A DNA stretch of 21,686 nt from Symbiodinium natans (GCA_905221605.1 CAJNDS010000043.1:225001-246686), one strand, 5' to 3'; counted from the stretch's first letter, positions 1 through 9,400 are shown. Numbers and translations are program-made. Notes: generated from the letters alone by a model not told the origin.

Positions 1-156
1 TTCGAGGACGGGCAAGACTGCGCCGCGTCGCAGGTGACGCTGAAGTCAGGCACCACCCTGAAGGCAGACCTGGTTATTTTGGCCATGGGGGTCCGTCCAG
101 TCACGAAGTTCGTCGGTGACGCTGGCATCGAGCTCACCCAGCGGGGACACATCAAG
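1..156 (+). CDS. CoADR-like gene, first visible exon (partial)
   Basis: Reads FEDGQDCAAS...ADLVILAMGVRP...RGHIK and ends ATCAAG|GTTCCA in phase 0. The motif DLVILAxGVRP is a strand/turn of the Pyr_redox_2 domain. Confidence 0.85.
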
Positions 157-3044
157 GTTCCACCCCTTTGTGAAGTTACGGACGGACCACAACTGTTCCT
201 CGAAAGGAGGGGCCCCTTGGAAGCCCTAACAAAAACCCACCCGTAGAAGCCCCAGTGCAGGTGGACGAGAAGATGCAGACCAGCGACCCCCATGTCTGGG
301 CGGTGGGAGATGCCGTGGAAGTTCGCAACTCCGCCCTCGGGGATGCGCACACCTGGGCCGTTGCCTTGGGCGGCCCGGCCAACCGCCAAGGCCGCGTCTG
401 TGCCGACCACTTGGCCAAGATCCCCACTGCTGGGAGGCCCTTCATGCAAGATATAAGGGTACCTAAACAACCCTCAGCCGCAAACCCTCATGGAACCCTA
501 AACCCTACATCCTAAACCCTAAACCCTAAACCCTAAACCCTAAATCCTAAATCCCCTCATGCCCTAAGAACCAATACTTGGAGGTTCATGGGCACTTGTA
601 ATCCCAATAATATCTGTACTTACAAGCTCCCTGAGTTCCCTACTTCGGTCATAGGGTTTAGAGTAGGGTTTAGGGTTTAGGGTTTAGGGCTTAGGGTTTA
701 GGGTTTAGGGTTTAGGGTTTAGGGTTTAGGGTTTAGGGTTTCGGGTTCAGGGTTTCGGGTTTAGGGTTTAGGGTTTCGGGTTTAGGGTTTCGGGTTTAGG
801 GTTTAGGATTCAGGGTTTAGGGTTTAGGGTTAAGGGTTATAAGTACCCATGAACCTCCAAGTAGTCAGCAGGTTCTGGGAGTCGGTAACAAGGCCATAAG
901 CCATGGCATCTTTGCTACCAAGCCGAGCCTCTCAACCCTACGACGTGAGCGCCAAGCCCCACGCCCTGAGGGTTTAGGGTTTAGGGTTTAGGGTTTAGGG
1001 TTTAGGGTTTCGGGGTGACCCCTAAACCCAAAACCCCAACTGTTGCAACCGTTAAACACCAAACCCTAAAACCCTGAACACCCACCCTTCAACCCTCAAA
1101 CCCCCAAACCTTGCAAGCCCAAGCCCTGAACCACTCTCTACCCTAACCCTGAACCCTAAACCCTACACCCTATACACCCTAAACCCTAAACCCTACACCC
1201 TAAACCCTAAACCCTAAACCCCAAACCCCAAACCCCAAACCCTAAACCCTAAACCCTAAACCCTAAACCCTAAACCCTAAACCCTAAACCCTAAACCCTA
1301 AACCCTAAACCCTAAACGGAGGTATCGCGGAACCATTGGCGCCTCGGTAGTGAAGGTCTTCGACCTCACGGCCGCGAACGTAGGGGTGAATGAGAAGCAT
1401 CTCAGGAACCTGGACCTGCCATACAAGGCGGCGGTGGTTTGGGGTTTGGGGTTTGGGGTTTGGGGTTTAGGGTTTAGGGTTTAGGGTTCAGGGTTTAGGG
1501 TTTAGGGTTTAGGGTTTAGGGTTTAGGGTTTAGGGTTCAGGGGGGAAAGGCTTTGGGTTTTTGGGGGCGAAGTTGGCATCCCCTCTGTGGGTTTCTAGAA
1601 GCAGCGCCGGATGTTCTTGAGCCTCTGGGGGCACCTTCGGAGTCGGTCATCTTGGATTGCTCGCGGGGTTTAGGGTTTAGGGTTTTGGGTGTAGGGTTTT
1701 GGGTTTTGGGTTTTGGGTTTTGGGGTTATGCTTTAGGGTTTAGGGTTTAGGGTTTAGGGTTTAGGGTTTAGGGTTTAGTTGGAATGCGGTTGAGGTGGTC
1801 TTACAGGTTCTACGCTGGCAGAATCTGCATATATGTGTATACATATACAACGAGAGTCGGGCCTAGGGTACCAAAGAGGGCTTCAGAATTTTCACGTCTA
1901 GGCTCTAGATCATGTGCAATCTGTGTGTGATGGGCCTTTCATCTAGTCAAAAGTGTCGCGGGACTGCTACAGCGAGAAACTCGCTGCTAAACTGTGCGGT
2001 TCTTCGCACACGACGATAGGGGTTGTCCCGGCAGGCTGTCTACCTTCATCCGAACCAGCACGCTGGGTACTACCCCAATGCCGAGCCCATCCACTTGAAG
2101 CTTCTCTTTGAGGCGTAGGGTTTAGGGTTTAGGGTTTAGGGTTTAGGGTTTAGGGTTTAGGGTTCTGTGTAACTTCGCGGTTTTACGTTGCTCTTGCTCT
2201 GGTCTTCGTCACATGCGCAGGTCTCCTCCGGCAAGATCTACGGGGCCCAGGCTGTCGGCAAGGATGGCGTGGAGAAGCGGATCGACGTGATCAGCACAGC
2301 GATGCACACCGGCATGCCTGCCAATGAACTCGCAGACTTGGAGCTGTGCTATGCCCCGCCCTACGGCTCGGCACGTGACCCCGTCAACTTTGCGGGAATG
2401 ATCGCCGGCAACATCATGGTGGGGCTCGCGGACACTTTGACACCGCTGCAGCTGAATGCTCTGTCGACGCCTGCCGTCGTGGTGGACGTCCGCGAGAGCT
2501 CCGAGATCTCCGAGGATGGGCCCCTTCCCACTGGCGCGGCCAAGGTTCAGATCGTTCCTTGGTAGCTCAGTAGTACCCCTTTTTCCCTTTTTTTTGGTTC
2601 AAGGTTCCCTTATAAAGTAGCCCTAAACCCTAAACCCTAACATGTTTGGCGCTCTGATGGTAACATGGTGACCGGGCTACCAAGGTTCAGGTTCCCCTTG
2701 GAGAGCTTCGGGATGCCTTTCCCGGGCTCCTCAAGGACCGGGTTCTTACTAGGGAATGAGGGGGAATTCGGGCCCTATACATACCCTTCTAAGGGATTTA
2801 TGTACCTCTTAAGGGCCTTTGTTTCTACCCCTTTAAGGGATTTATATAGGGGTACCTCCCTCCTTCCCTACTTGAGAAGAAGCCAAGCTCCCAGAAGGAC
2901 CTGGAGTCGAGGGATGTGATCTTCAGCTGCAAGACCGGGTCGCGGGCGCACGTCGCGGCCTGCATGGCGAGGCAGCTGGGGCTTCCGCAGGCCAAGGTGC
3001 TCTCGGGCTCCCTCATGACGGCGCAGATCTGTGACAAGGCATAG
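1..3044 (+). CDS. CoA-disulfide reductase/NADH oxidase-like flavoprotein with C-terminal rhodanese domain (5' partial, 7 exons)
   Basis: Proposed exons: 1-156, 261-445, 1322-1436 (or 1433), 2035-2112, 2221-2544, 2691-2735, 2898-3044, stop TAG at 3042. The window opens inside the NAD/FAD-binding domain (DLVILAMGVRP, then QTSDPHVWAVGDA and ALGGPANRQGRV). The dimerisation domain follows (YRGTIGASVVKVFDL, HPNQHAGYYPNAEP, GAQAVGKDGVEKRID, CYAPPYGSARDPVNFAGM). Last comes a rhodanese domain (VVVDVRESSEI, VPLGELRDAF and the thiol loop CKTGSR with its catalytic cysteine). Known for the family: flavin- and NAD(P)H-dependent reduction of CoA disulfides or related persulfides, the rhodanese domain handling sulfane sulfur. 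The redox cysteine of the first domain lies upstream of the window. Reading frames join in phase across every intron, two of which have GC donors (446, 2113). I see no frameshift. The exact substrate cannot be told from sequence. Confidence 0.9.
261..445 (+). CDS. CoADR-like gene, exon with FAD-binding GDA motif
   Basis: The acceptor is GTGCAG|GTGGAC. It encodes VDEKMQTSDPHVWAVGDA...ALGGPANRQGRVCADHL. GC donor GCAAGA at 446 is chosen because ending at 445 (two bases of a codon) joins exactly to the single leading base at 1322, giving RPFM-YRGTIG; the standard GT options break the family pattern. Confidence 0.8.
498..1316. repeat. Telomere-type arrays filling intron 2 of the reductase gene
   Basis: CCCTAAA units at 498-550 and 1138-1316; TTTAGGG units (with TTTCGGG variants) at 656-838 and 967-1012. 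The rest is a foldback element (575-863) and short unique pieces. Array orientation switches at least three times in 820 bases, so it is interstitial, not a chromosome end. Confidence 0.95.
575..863. mobile_element. Foldback (MITE-like) element holding a TTTAGGG array
   Basis: Perfect 18-bp terminal inverted repeats TACTTGGAGGTTCATGGG (575-592) and its complement (846-863). The interior is largely a TTTAGGG array (656-838). The same end sequence occurs in the elements at 16920-17074 and 11483-11586. If TA is the target duplication, the ends begin CTTGGAGG, as in Tc1/mariner-type MITEs (inference). No coding capacity. Confidence 0.75.
1322..1436 (+). CDS. CoADR-like gene, exon YRGTIGASVVKVFDL
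   Basis: Starts directly after a long CCCTAAA array (acceptor ACGGAG|G) and runs YRGTIGASVVKVFDL...NVGVNEKHLRNLDLPYKAA. The end is either 1433 (donor GTGGTT) or 1436 (donor GTTTGG, the first bases of the following TTTGGGG/TTTAGGG array); both are phase 0. Confidence 0.8.
1437..2164. repeat. TTTAGGG/TTTGGGG arrays in introns 3 and 4 of the reductase gene
   Basis: Arrays lie at 1437-1538, 1667-1778 (mixed with TTTTGGG) and 2117-2164. The stretch 1780-2034 between them holds nothing I can assign. The first and third arrays begin at, or within a few bases of, a splice donor. Confidence 0.9.
2035..2112 (+). CDS. CoADR-like gene, exon HPNQHAGYYPNAEP
   Basis: Acceptor GGCAG|GCTGTC. It encodes AVYLHPNQHAGYYPNAEPIH and LKLLFE, a highly conserved dimer-interface strand of this reductase family containing the tyrosine pair. 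A GC donor (GCGTAG, 2113) gives phase 0 into the next exon; the overlapping GT at 2115 would break the frame. Confidence 0.8.
2221..2544 (+). CDS. CoADR-like gene, longest exon, end of reductase and start of rhodanese
   Basis: Acceptor GCGCAG|GTCTCC. It encodes GKIYGAQAVGKDGVEKRID, ELADLELCYAPPYGSARDP and the first rhodanese strand VVVDVRESSEISEDGPLP. It ends GCCAAG|GTTCAG. The 11 bases CCAAGGTTCAG at 2540-2550 recur at 2680-2690 across the intron. Confidence 0.88.
2691..2735 (+). CDS. CoADR-like gene, small rhodanese exon
   Basis: After TTCAG at 2690 the frame reads VPLGELRDAFPGLLK, matching the NIPLxxLRxxL strand/helix of rhodanese domains with the right spacing from the previous exon. The 3' limit is uncertain: AAGGACC occurs at both ends of the next intron, so the join could sit anywhere in that repeat. 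A GA or other non-GT donor would be needed. Confidence 0.6.
2784..2852. mobile_element. Short dispersed sequence in reductase intron 6
   Basis: The 26 bases at 2784-2809 (containing AAGGGATTTATGTACCTC) recur without change at 5146-5171 in the sacsin-like gene, and in degenerate form at 2831-2852. It probably marks a small transposed or introner-like element; its ends are not resolved. Confidence 0.5.
2898..3044 (+). CDS. CoADR-like gene, last exon with rhodanese thiol loop
   Basis: Encodes DLESRDVIFSCKTGSRAH, VAACMARQLGLPQAKVLSGS and ends MTAQICDKA before TAG. CKTGSR is the Cys-x4-Arg catalytic loop of rhodaneses. A TTTAGGG array follows ten bases after the stop. Confidence 0.85.
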   Translation, partial: DLESRDVIFSCKTGSRAHVAACMARQLGLPQAKVLSGSLMTAQICDKA

Positions 3045-3704
3045 GGGCTGTAGGGTTTAGGGTTTAGGGTTTAGGGTTTAGGGTTTAGGGTTTAGGGTTT
3101 AGGGTTTAGGGTTTAGGGATGCTGAGCCTCTGAACCTCTGAGCTGAGCAGGGTGGGTGCCTTGGTGTGTTTCCTTTTCAAGTTCTGTGCTCCAAATTGCA
3201 CAAAATTTCGTTCTCAAGCGAAGTATTCCGACCCTCAGAATGAGAGGCGTGCCCAAGATTGTTGCTGGTTTAGGGTTTAGGGTTTAGGGTTTAGGGTGTA
3301 AGGGTTAGGTTTATCACGCCGGAGTTCTGTGGGTTGGAGGGACACGCTTGCACGAAGCTCGCCGCATCCGAGCCTTCCAACCGTTCTCTTGACGATTGTT
3401 TGGAGAGGCCAGCGGTCGCAACGCATCGACGCGGTTCCGAGAGTGCGGCCAGCGGAAGTGCGGCCAGCGGAAAAGTGTGAGCGTGAGCTCTGCGAGGCTC
3501 AGGATATCGTACCAGTTCACCGGGTCAGGTCTGTGAATTGTAGGCCCTTGAGGTAGCTGAATATTCGGACCTGCTAACCAGGAACCCGAAGCTCCACACC
3601 GGTTGCATGCACGTGCCACTTCCGCTGCTGCTTGGGTGCTTTGACAGCCGTGTTTGTTCAAGCTGTCAACGGTTGCTTGCGTGCTTCGCTCTGCTGTTGA
3701 GACC
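3045..3704. other. Intergenic region between reductase and sacsin-like genes
   Basis: Holds TTTAGGG arrays at 3054-3118 and 3268-3298. A short tandem duplication of AGTGCGGCCAGCGGA lies around 3447-3476. Open frames on both strands across 3314-3754 resemble no family I know and overlap each other. It must contain the 3' end of the reductase transcript and the 5' end of the next gene, but I see no clear signals. Confidence 0.5.
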
Positions 3705-3827
3705 ATGAGTGATGGCATCAACAGCAAGCGAAGAAAGACAGGCGGGATGTGCACAGAAGCGTCAAGCGCCCAAAGTCTAGTTGGCGTTGTTTCTGGATCT
3801 CATCCAACAGACACAAGTCAGATTGCA
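3705..3827 (+). CDS. Possible first exon of the sacsin-like gene
   Basis: ATG in a good context (GAGACCATGAG) opens MSDGINSKRRKTGG and stays open to a TGA at 3840, just before a short inverted-repeat element (3845-3930). The lysine/arginine patch could be a nuclear signal, but that is weak. Assigning it to the sacsin-like gene rests only on position and strand; the frames downstream of the element do not join cleanly. Confidence 0.3.
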
Positions 3828-3844
3828 GTGCCACTGACCTGAAA

Positions 3845-3930
3845 TGGGGGTTTATATTGGGGTCCTTAATGATAAGGGATCCTACTACTGAAAATCTATA
3901 TTAGGGATCCCCTATTTTCGCAAACCCCCA
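3845..3930 (-). mobile_element. Introner-like/MITE element, copy A
   Basis: Bounded by TGGGGGTTT and AAACCCCCA. The reverse complement aligns with the element at 12606-12708, sharing GGGGGTTTGCGAAAATA, a central GTAGGATCCC and ACCCCAATA. It ends CCCCCAG, a possible 3' splice site at 3930-3931. Confidence 0.7.
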
Positions 3931-3931
3931 G

Positions 3932-4050
3932 ATTCTGCGGCTCGGAAACGAAAGGTGTGGCTGTGGAAAGTTGGCATGGCGAGCTGATCGCAGATGGCGA
4001 AGTCCTGACTCGCGATCACTCGATCACGGGGGAGCGACCTTGTCTTCGAA
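3932..4050 (+). CDS. Possible coding piece after element A
   Basis: One frame reads FCGSETKGVAVESWHGELIA then DGEVLTRDHSITGE and looks protein-like, lying where the pre-HATPase segment of a sacsin-like protein would be. Another frame is open for about 100 codons (3932-4231). I cannot decide between them; no homology recognised. Confidence 0.3.
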
Positions 4051-4337
4051 AAAGGGGGGTGTTGAGAGGCTTCTAGCTTTGCCGGCTCTGCTCTTATCGT
4101 TGCGAGCAGCATTGATGTGTTTTTCTATTGCGGCTAGCACCATCGTGAGCTCAAAGACATCACACAGTAGCATCACGCGTGGTGTAGGCAAGATATGGGG
4201 TGTTGGGAGTTTCCGGTTGTCAACTTCATGAACCATCGTCTAGGGACAAGGGCCCCTAAGTCTCCTAAGTAGGTTATACGTAGACTTGAAATTGGGGTTA
4301 TATGCACCCATGAACCTAATCTGCGTGTTAGCGCAAG

Positions 4338-4953
4338 GATTGGCAGAGTCCTGCGTGACTACCCCGCGGGCACGCAGTCGCTACGTGAGCTGGTGCAGAA
4401 TGCGGATGATGCCGGAGCCACCGTCGTGAAGTTCCTCCTCGCGCGGCCGCAAAGCATCCCCAACAATGGCTGCGGGCACCCATCGTATCTGCACCAGGGT
4501 TTTGATGACTATTCGGGTTGGGCTTTGTACGCCTTCAACGACGCCCAGTTTTCTGAGTCGGACTTCAAGGCGATTCGGAACATCGGGAAGTCATCGAAGC
4601 AGAGCGATGCCTCCAAGACCGGCAAGTCTGACTGGAAGCTTCTGATAATGGATCCGCATCAGCGCATGCTCCTGGGTAAGGATGGCGAGCGGGCCTTTGC
4701 ACGGCGCTGGAATTTTGTGGCGGATGCCAGCGTGCGCGGGTATCAGGGCCATGTGGCTTGGTTCGGCGGTTCGGAGCACAGGTGCTGCTTTTCCGCGGAG
4801 TTCCACGGCACCATGTTCCGTTTCCCCTTGCGGACAGCAGAGCATGCCCGCTACTCGGACCTCTCCAAGCTGGTATGGTCTCCCGAGCGGATGCAGGAGG
4901 TGCTTCAGCAATTCCAGCTGGAGTGTGAGCCGATGCTGCTCTTCCTGAAGTCT
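4338..4953 (+). CDS. Sacsin-like (SIRPT) HATPase domain exon
   Basis: The frame reads IGRVLRDYPAGTQ, SLRELVQNADDAGATVVKF, ALYAFNDAQFSESDFKAIRN, then IMDPHQRMLL and FHGTMFRFPLRT, ending MLLFLKS. In sacsin and related GHKL-fold proteins the QNADDAGAT helix (N-box) binds ATP/Mg and the block GTxFRFPLRT follows about 100-130 residues later. The segment normally linking KTGK to the FDPH motif, with the glycine-rich GFGxGFNS lid, is absent: KTGK runs straight into SDWKLLIMDPH in one open frame. The start is set by acceptor CGCAAG|G (4336-4337); acceptor GTTAG at 4331 is an alternative. Family role: chaperone-like or Hsp90-related regulator; this copy may not bind ATP normally. Confidence 0.88.
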
Positions 4954-5057
4954 GTGGCTTGTCGCAAACTGTGGGGCACTCTTGCTGGAATTGAGGGGAA
5001 GGCTTGCAAGTGTCGGTCACTGCAGCCTTGAAGCATCTCGTCCCACCCCTCTCTTAG

Positions 5058-5145
5058 GTGAGCCGAGTGGAGTATTGGCGCGAGAACGAGAATGGTCAGC
5101 TGCAGCTCGCTTTCTGTGCGGGCCTGCAGCAGACGCCCTTTCTGG
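5058..5145 (+). CDS. Sacsin-like gene, second clear exon
   Basis: Acceptor CTCTTAG|GTGAGC, phase 0, follows a 104-bp intron (4954-5057, GT-AG). It encodes VSRVEYWRENENGQLQLAF, continuing the FLKSV... strand typical after the FRFPLRT block. The frame stays open to 5258, but the 26-bp dispersed sequence at 5146-5171 suggests the exon stops near 5140; the true end is not resolved. Confidence 0.7.
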
Positions 5146-5171
5146 CCCTTCTAAGGGATTTATGTACCTCT
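5146..5171. repeat. Second copy of the 26-bp dispersed sequence
   Basis: Identical to 2784-2809 in reductase intron 6. Its presence argues that this part of the open frame is intronic. Confidence 0.7.
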
Positions 5172-5284
5172 GAGGGTCGTAGTTTGTCCAAGTCACGTTT
5201 TGGTGCCGTGGGAGTTTCTGCCGAGCAGGCGGCCACACATTGGGCTGCAGTTCAGTAGCCATTTAGGTTGCGTGCCCTGCCTGC

Positions 5285-5560
5285 GTGGGCAAAAAACGTC
5301 GGCAGATGGATCTGCGCTGCTGTCGAAGATCTCCAGCTCTTCCACGAGAATCGCTTCTTGCTGAAGCCTGGCTCCTCGACATCGATGGTGGGTGCACTCG
5401 CTCCGAAGCCTCCGAAGAGGTTCGCGACACTCCGAAGCCAGAGGAGGCATACTTGCAGCCCTGGGAGATCAAACGGGCAGCGGGCGATGAGCTGTTCGAC
5501 AACTTTGCGAAGGCCTGTTGCCAGGGACCCATCCAAACCGCTTGCAGTGAAAGGAGAAGA
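5285..5560 (+). CDS. Unassigned coding-like island
   Basis: The frame through 5320-5530 reads LAEAWLLDIDGGCTRSEASE then PEEAYLQPWEIKRAAGDELF; acidic and lysine content and third-base use look coding. It could be a later exon of the sacsin-like gene or a separate gene; no family recognised. The overlapping frame from 5268 is proline-rich and less convincing. After 5600 the frame decays into CCCCAAACTCCGAAG repeats. Confidence 0.35.
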
Positions 5561-5819
5561 TTCGCTGCAAGCAGCCAGGAACTGTCAGAGAGAACAGCGT
5601 TTGGAACGTGGTTGGGAAGTTTTTGGTTTGTATTCATGTCGCATATGCAAAGGAGGTGCTGGATGGACGGCGCCCCAGGACTGCGTCGCAGGCAAAGCAA
5701 TGTGCGGCACGGAGAGAAGGCTGCCTTTTTTTTGTGCTTCATGGACCTAGAAAGGCCATGGGCCATAGGTCTTCCGAAGGCCTTTCTCTCTCTGCTTCAG
5801 CAAAGGAGCCGACTCAGGA

Positions 5820-6150
5820 ACCCCAAGCCCCAAACTCCGAAGCCCCAAACTCCGAAGCCCTCAACTCCTAAGCCCTAAGCCCTAAGCCCCAAGCCCTAAG
5901 CCCTAAACCCTAAACCCTAAACCCTAAGCCCTAAACCCTAAACCCTAAACCCTAAACCCTAAACCCTAGTGTCGCAGGCGGTCGCTGCTGGGCCTGAGAT
6001 TTGAAGCACCTTCCGCGGAATGTTTGTGGCTCCAACTCCTCAACTCCAGGGCGCCCCCGTGTTTGGGGCTTAGGGGTTTAGGGGTTTAGGGGTTTAGGGG
6101 TTTAGGGGTTTAGAGGTTTAGGGTTTAGGGTTTAGGGTTTAGGGTTTAGG
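5820..6150. repeat. CCCTAAA and TTTAGGGG arrays upstream of the MATE gene
   Basis: Degenerate CCCCAAACTCCGAAG units grade into CCCTAAGC and then CCCTAAA (5820-5968). About 90 unassigned bases follow, then TTTAGGGG changing to TTTAGGG (6065-6150). Confidence 0.9.
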
Positions 6151-6386
6151 GATGTAGGCCTTACAGGGTCAACGCCGAGAGCAGAGCACGTTCATGACAA
6201 CTGCTTTATGCTGTCCAACGGCGCCCGAGCGTACCTCTCTATCCGGGATTGCATAGGGCTTGGGGTTGTAGGATGGTTGTAGAAATTCTAAACCGTACAT
6301 CCCTGAACCCTAAACCCCTGAAACCCCACATTTGTATATGCCCACGATCTGTGTTGTGTTTTTAAGCTTCTCGGAACTGCTTTGCC

Positions 6387-6455
6387 ATGGCTAGCGAAGC
6401 GCCCGAAGCTCCAGCAGATGAGAGATGCCAGATTGTGAGGAGACTTGCGCTACAT
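6387..6455 (+). CDS. Candidate first exon of the MATE gene
   Basis: ATG in TTTGCCATGG opens MASEAPEAPADERCQIVRRL then ALH, a short acidic leader followed by the kind of RRLA helix that precedes helix 1 of MATE proteins. The reading runs into the inverted-repeat element at 6456, where GCGGGT could be a GC donor; a GC at 6449 is the alternative that gives phase 2. Confidence 0.4.
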
Positions 6456-9400
6456 GCGGGTTGATCTACCTTTTAATATGGGGTTTCCTATAATAGGGGT
6501 ATAGTTTAAGCAGCACCCCCCCCCTAGGAGGGTACCCCCAGAATCGTAAACCCCCATATAAGCCTTAAGAAAAGATAATGTAACATCATAGCGCATAGTA
6601 CTATAGTCTAATAAGCATAGAGTCGCTCCCCCCAAAGGGTCCACCATGTAGATTCTTAAATCAACCCGCACATGCCACATGCAAACGCGCTCAAGCCCTG
6701 TAAGGGCCTACATCCCGACGCCCTGCGAACCTGAACCCTACACATAAGCCGCATAAAGCCCCGAAACCCGGAACCCTAACCCTAAACCCTAAACCCTAAA
6801 CCCTAAACCCTAAACCCTAAACCCTAAACCCTAAACCCTAAACCCTAAACCCTAAACCCTAAACCCTAAACCCTAAACCCTAAACGTTAGCCAAACCCAA
6901 AAAGCCCCACAAGCCTAAATCCTAGATCCTAAACCCAGTTCAAAAAGACATTCCGGTCTTTTCCAGGCGACTGCTGCGACTAGCAGGGCCAGTTACCGGA
7001 GCTTACGCTCTCGAGGGCCAGACCCTCAGAAGTCAGGGTCAGGCCTAGGGGTGTTTAGAGGTTTAGAGGTTTAGGGGTTTAGGGGATTAGGGGTTTAGGG
7101 GTTTAAGGGTTTAGGGGTTTAGGGGTTTAGGGGATTAGGGGTTTAGGGGCTTTGGGGGTCTGTGGGTTTAGGGGTTTAGGGGTTTCGAGGTTTCGGGGTT
7201 TCGGGGTTCAGGGGTTTAGGCCGTTGAGGCTTTTTGTGGTTTCAGGGGTGTTATGGGCTTTACGGGGCTTTTGGGGGGGTTTTTTGGGATTTCAGGGTTT
7301 AGGGCTTTAGGGCCCTTTTAGAGGCTTAGGGAGCTTAGGGCTGCAGGGCTGCGGGAGACAAGGGGTTTTGGGGCTTTTGGGCTGCAGGGGGTTTTCGGGT
7401 TTTGAGACTTCTGGGTTTCAGGGCTTTAGGAGGTTCAGCGGTTTCTGCAGGGTTTTAGGCCTAAACCCTAAACCCTACATAGTCGGGTTCAGGGTATCAC
7501 GCTCCAGAAATCTGGGTTTGGGAGTTTAGGGTTTAGGGTTTAGGGTTTAGGGTTTAGGGTTTAGGGTTTAGGGATTTTAAGGTCAAGGGCAAAGGCCTCC
7601 CACCAGCTGTCTCGGGTTCAGGGTGTCACGCTCCAGAATTCTGGGTTTGGAGTTTAGGGTTTAGGGTTTAGGGTTTAGGGTGTAGGGCGGTAGCGAGGAG
7701 TGGCCACGCTTGTACCGTTTTGGGCAGCTGCACACTTGGGCAGCCCGGATACTTGGCTGCGGCGACGTTGCGCGGGTTTGGGGCGTAGGGTTTAGGGTTT
7801 AGGGTTTACGTAGGGTTTAGGGTATAGGGTTTAGGACTTAGGGCTTAGGGTTTATATTATTGGGGGGTTCAGAAGGTTGTGGTGTTTGTTCCTCTTATAT
7901 CTAGGATTCGGTCATGAAACAGCGAAGCCCCAAAAAGCTCCTACGGAGAGCACGAAGCGAGACGAAGCATGCGACTCACTGGGCGCTTTCAGTTCCTACT
8001 GAAAGTCCTACACCCTAAACCCCGAACCCTAAACCCGAAACCCTAAACCCTAAACCCTAAACCCTAACCCTAAACCCTAAACCCTAAACCCTAAACCCTA
8101 AACCCTAAACCCTAAACCCTAAACCCTAAACCCTAAACCCGAAACCCTAAACCCTAAACCCTAAACCCTAAACCCTAAACCCTAAACCCTAAACCCTAAA
8201 CCCTAAACAGCTGGTCTGTAGAGAGCTGGGAGGATGCAGAGGAGGCGACAAGGAGAGTTGGCGCCGTGGGGCTCGGCAGTTCGGTGTTGGCCGTCTTTTG
8301 CCACACCTTCGCAGCAGGCTGGGCAGGCCGGGAGAGGGTTTAGGGTTTAGGCTTTAGGGTTTAGGGTTTGGGGTTTGGGGTTTGGGGTTTGGGGTTCGTT
8401 GCCTTCAGCTTGCGCAATGCCGGAGCGTATGAAATGACCAGCATGCTCCCAATTTAGAATCCCTGTAGAATTGAGCTCGCAGCCCAAAAATGTCCCCTAC
8501 GGTACGACGCTACGACACGTGTACTAGCTAGGCAACAAGCGGAGGAATATTTATCCGATAGAAAAGTGTTCAGGCTTGTGCAGCTTGGTGGGGGACGAGG
8601 GCACGTGAGAAGCAGTATCTTGTGTGACCCGTCTTCAGCCAAAAGTTACTGAGGTAGTGGCTACGATAAACGACCTCAGTCAAGTAGCTCATGGGAGCAC
8701 AGCATCAACATGTCTCGGCCGCCCAGCACGAGGTGCCCAGGACACCCTGGTTTCGCAAGCCTACGGCGAAGAGGATGACAAGAAAGCCAGGGACTATCTG
8801 CATTGCTGCCTGGTTTGGATGTTGCTGTTCGCTGCTGCAGCCTCCGTGCTTCTCTGGCAGACAGAGGCCGGATGTACCCTAAACCCTAAATTCCAACCTA
8901 GACCCTAAACCCTACACCCTACACCCCACACCCTAAACCCTAAACCCTAAACCCTAAATCCTAAACCCTAAACCCCAAACGCGCAGGCCCTGCTTCTCTG
9001 GCTCGGATGCGCGAGCGAGCAGATCGCTGCTGATACTGCGAGGCATCCCTCTCGACAGGTTTAGGGTTTAGGCTTTAGGGTTTAGGGTTTAGACAGGTTT
9101 AAGGTTAGGGTTTAGGAATTAGGGTTTACGGTTTAAGGGGGTTTTCGAAAATCAGGGACCCCCAATAGAGTCCCCAAATAGTAGGATTCCCTCATAAGAG
9201 GGACCCCAATAAGGCTACCCCTAATTTCGGAAACTCCCAGCAGAGTCTCTGGCATGTTCTGTTCGAGGGGTTTTGAGCTCGGGTTTCCCCCAAACTCTTC
9301 GACCCTTAACGTGAAACCCCAAACCCTAAACCCTGAATAAGGCATGTGATTGCAAGCATTCCTGGAGCTTGCTTCACTTTCCAGTCGCTTCGCAGCAAGA

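Noticed and set aside
3314-3754. Minus-strand frame of 146 codons
   Set aside because: No family resemblance, overlaps plausible + strand coding and a telomere array, and composition looks like antisense.
6450-6680. Minus-strand frame of 76 codons
   Set aside because: It coincides with the MITE at 6456-6669 and carries no protein signature.
9059-9060. GT donor GTTTAG for the MATE exon beginning at 8987
   Set aside because: It gives phase 0 with no in-frame partner and adds PSRQ; the GC donor at 9043 joins directly to RHVIASIPG. Kept as an alternative only.
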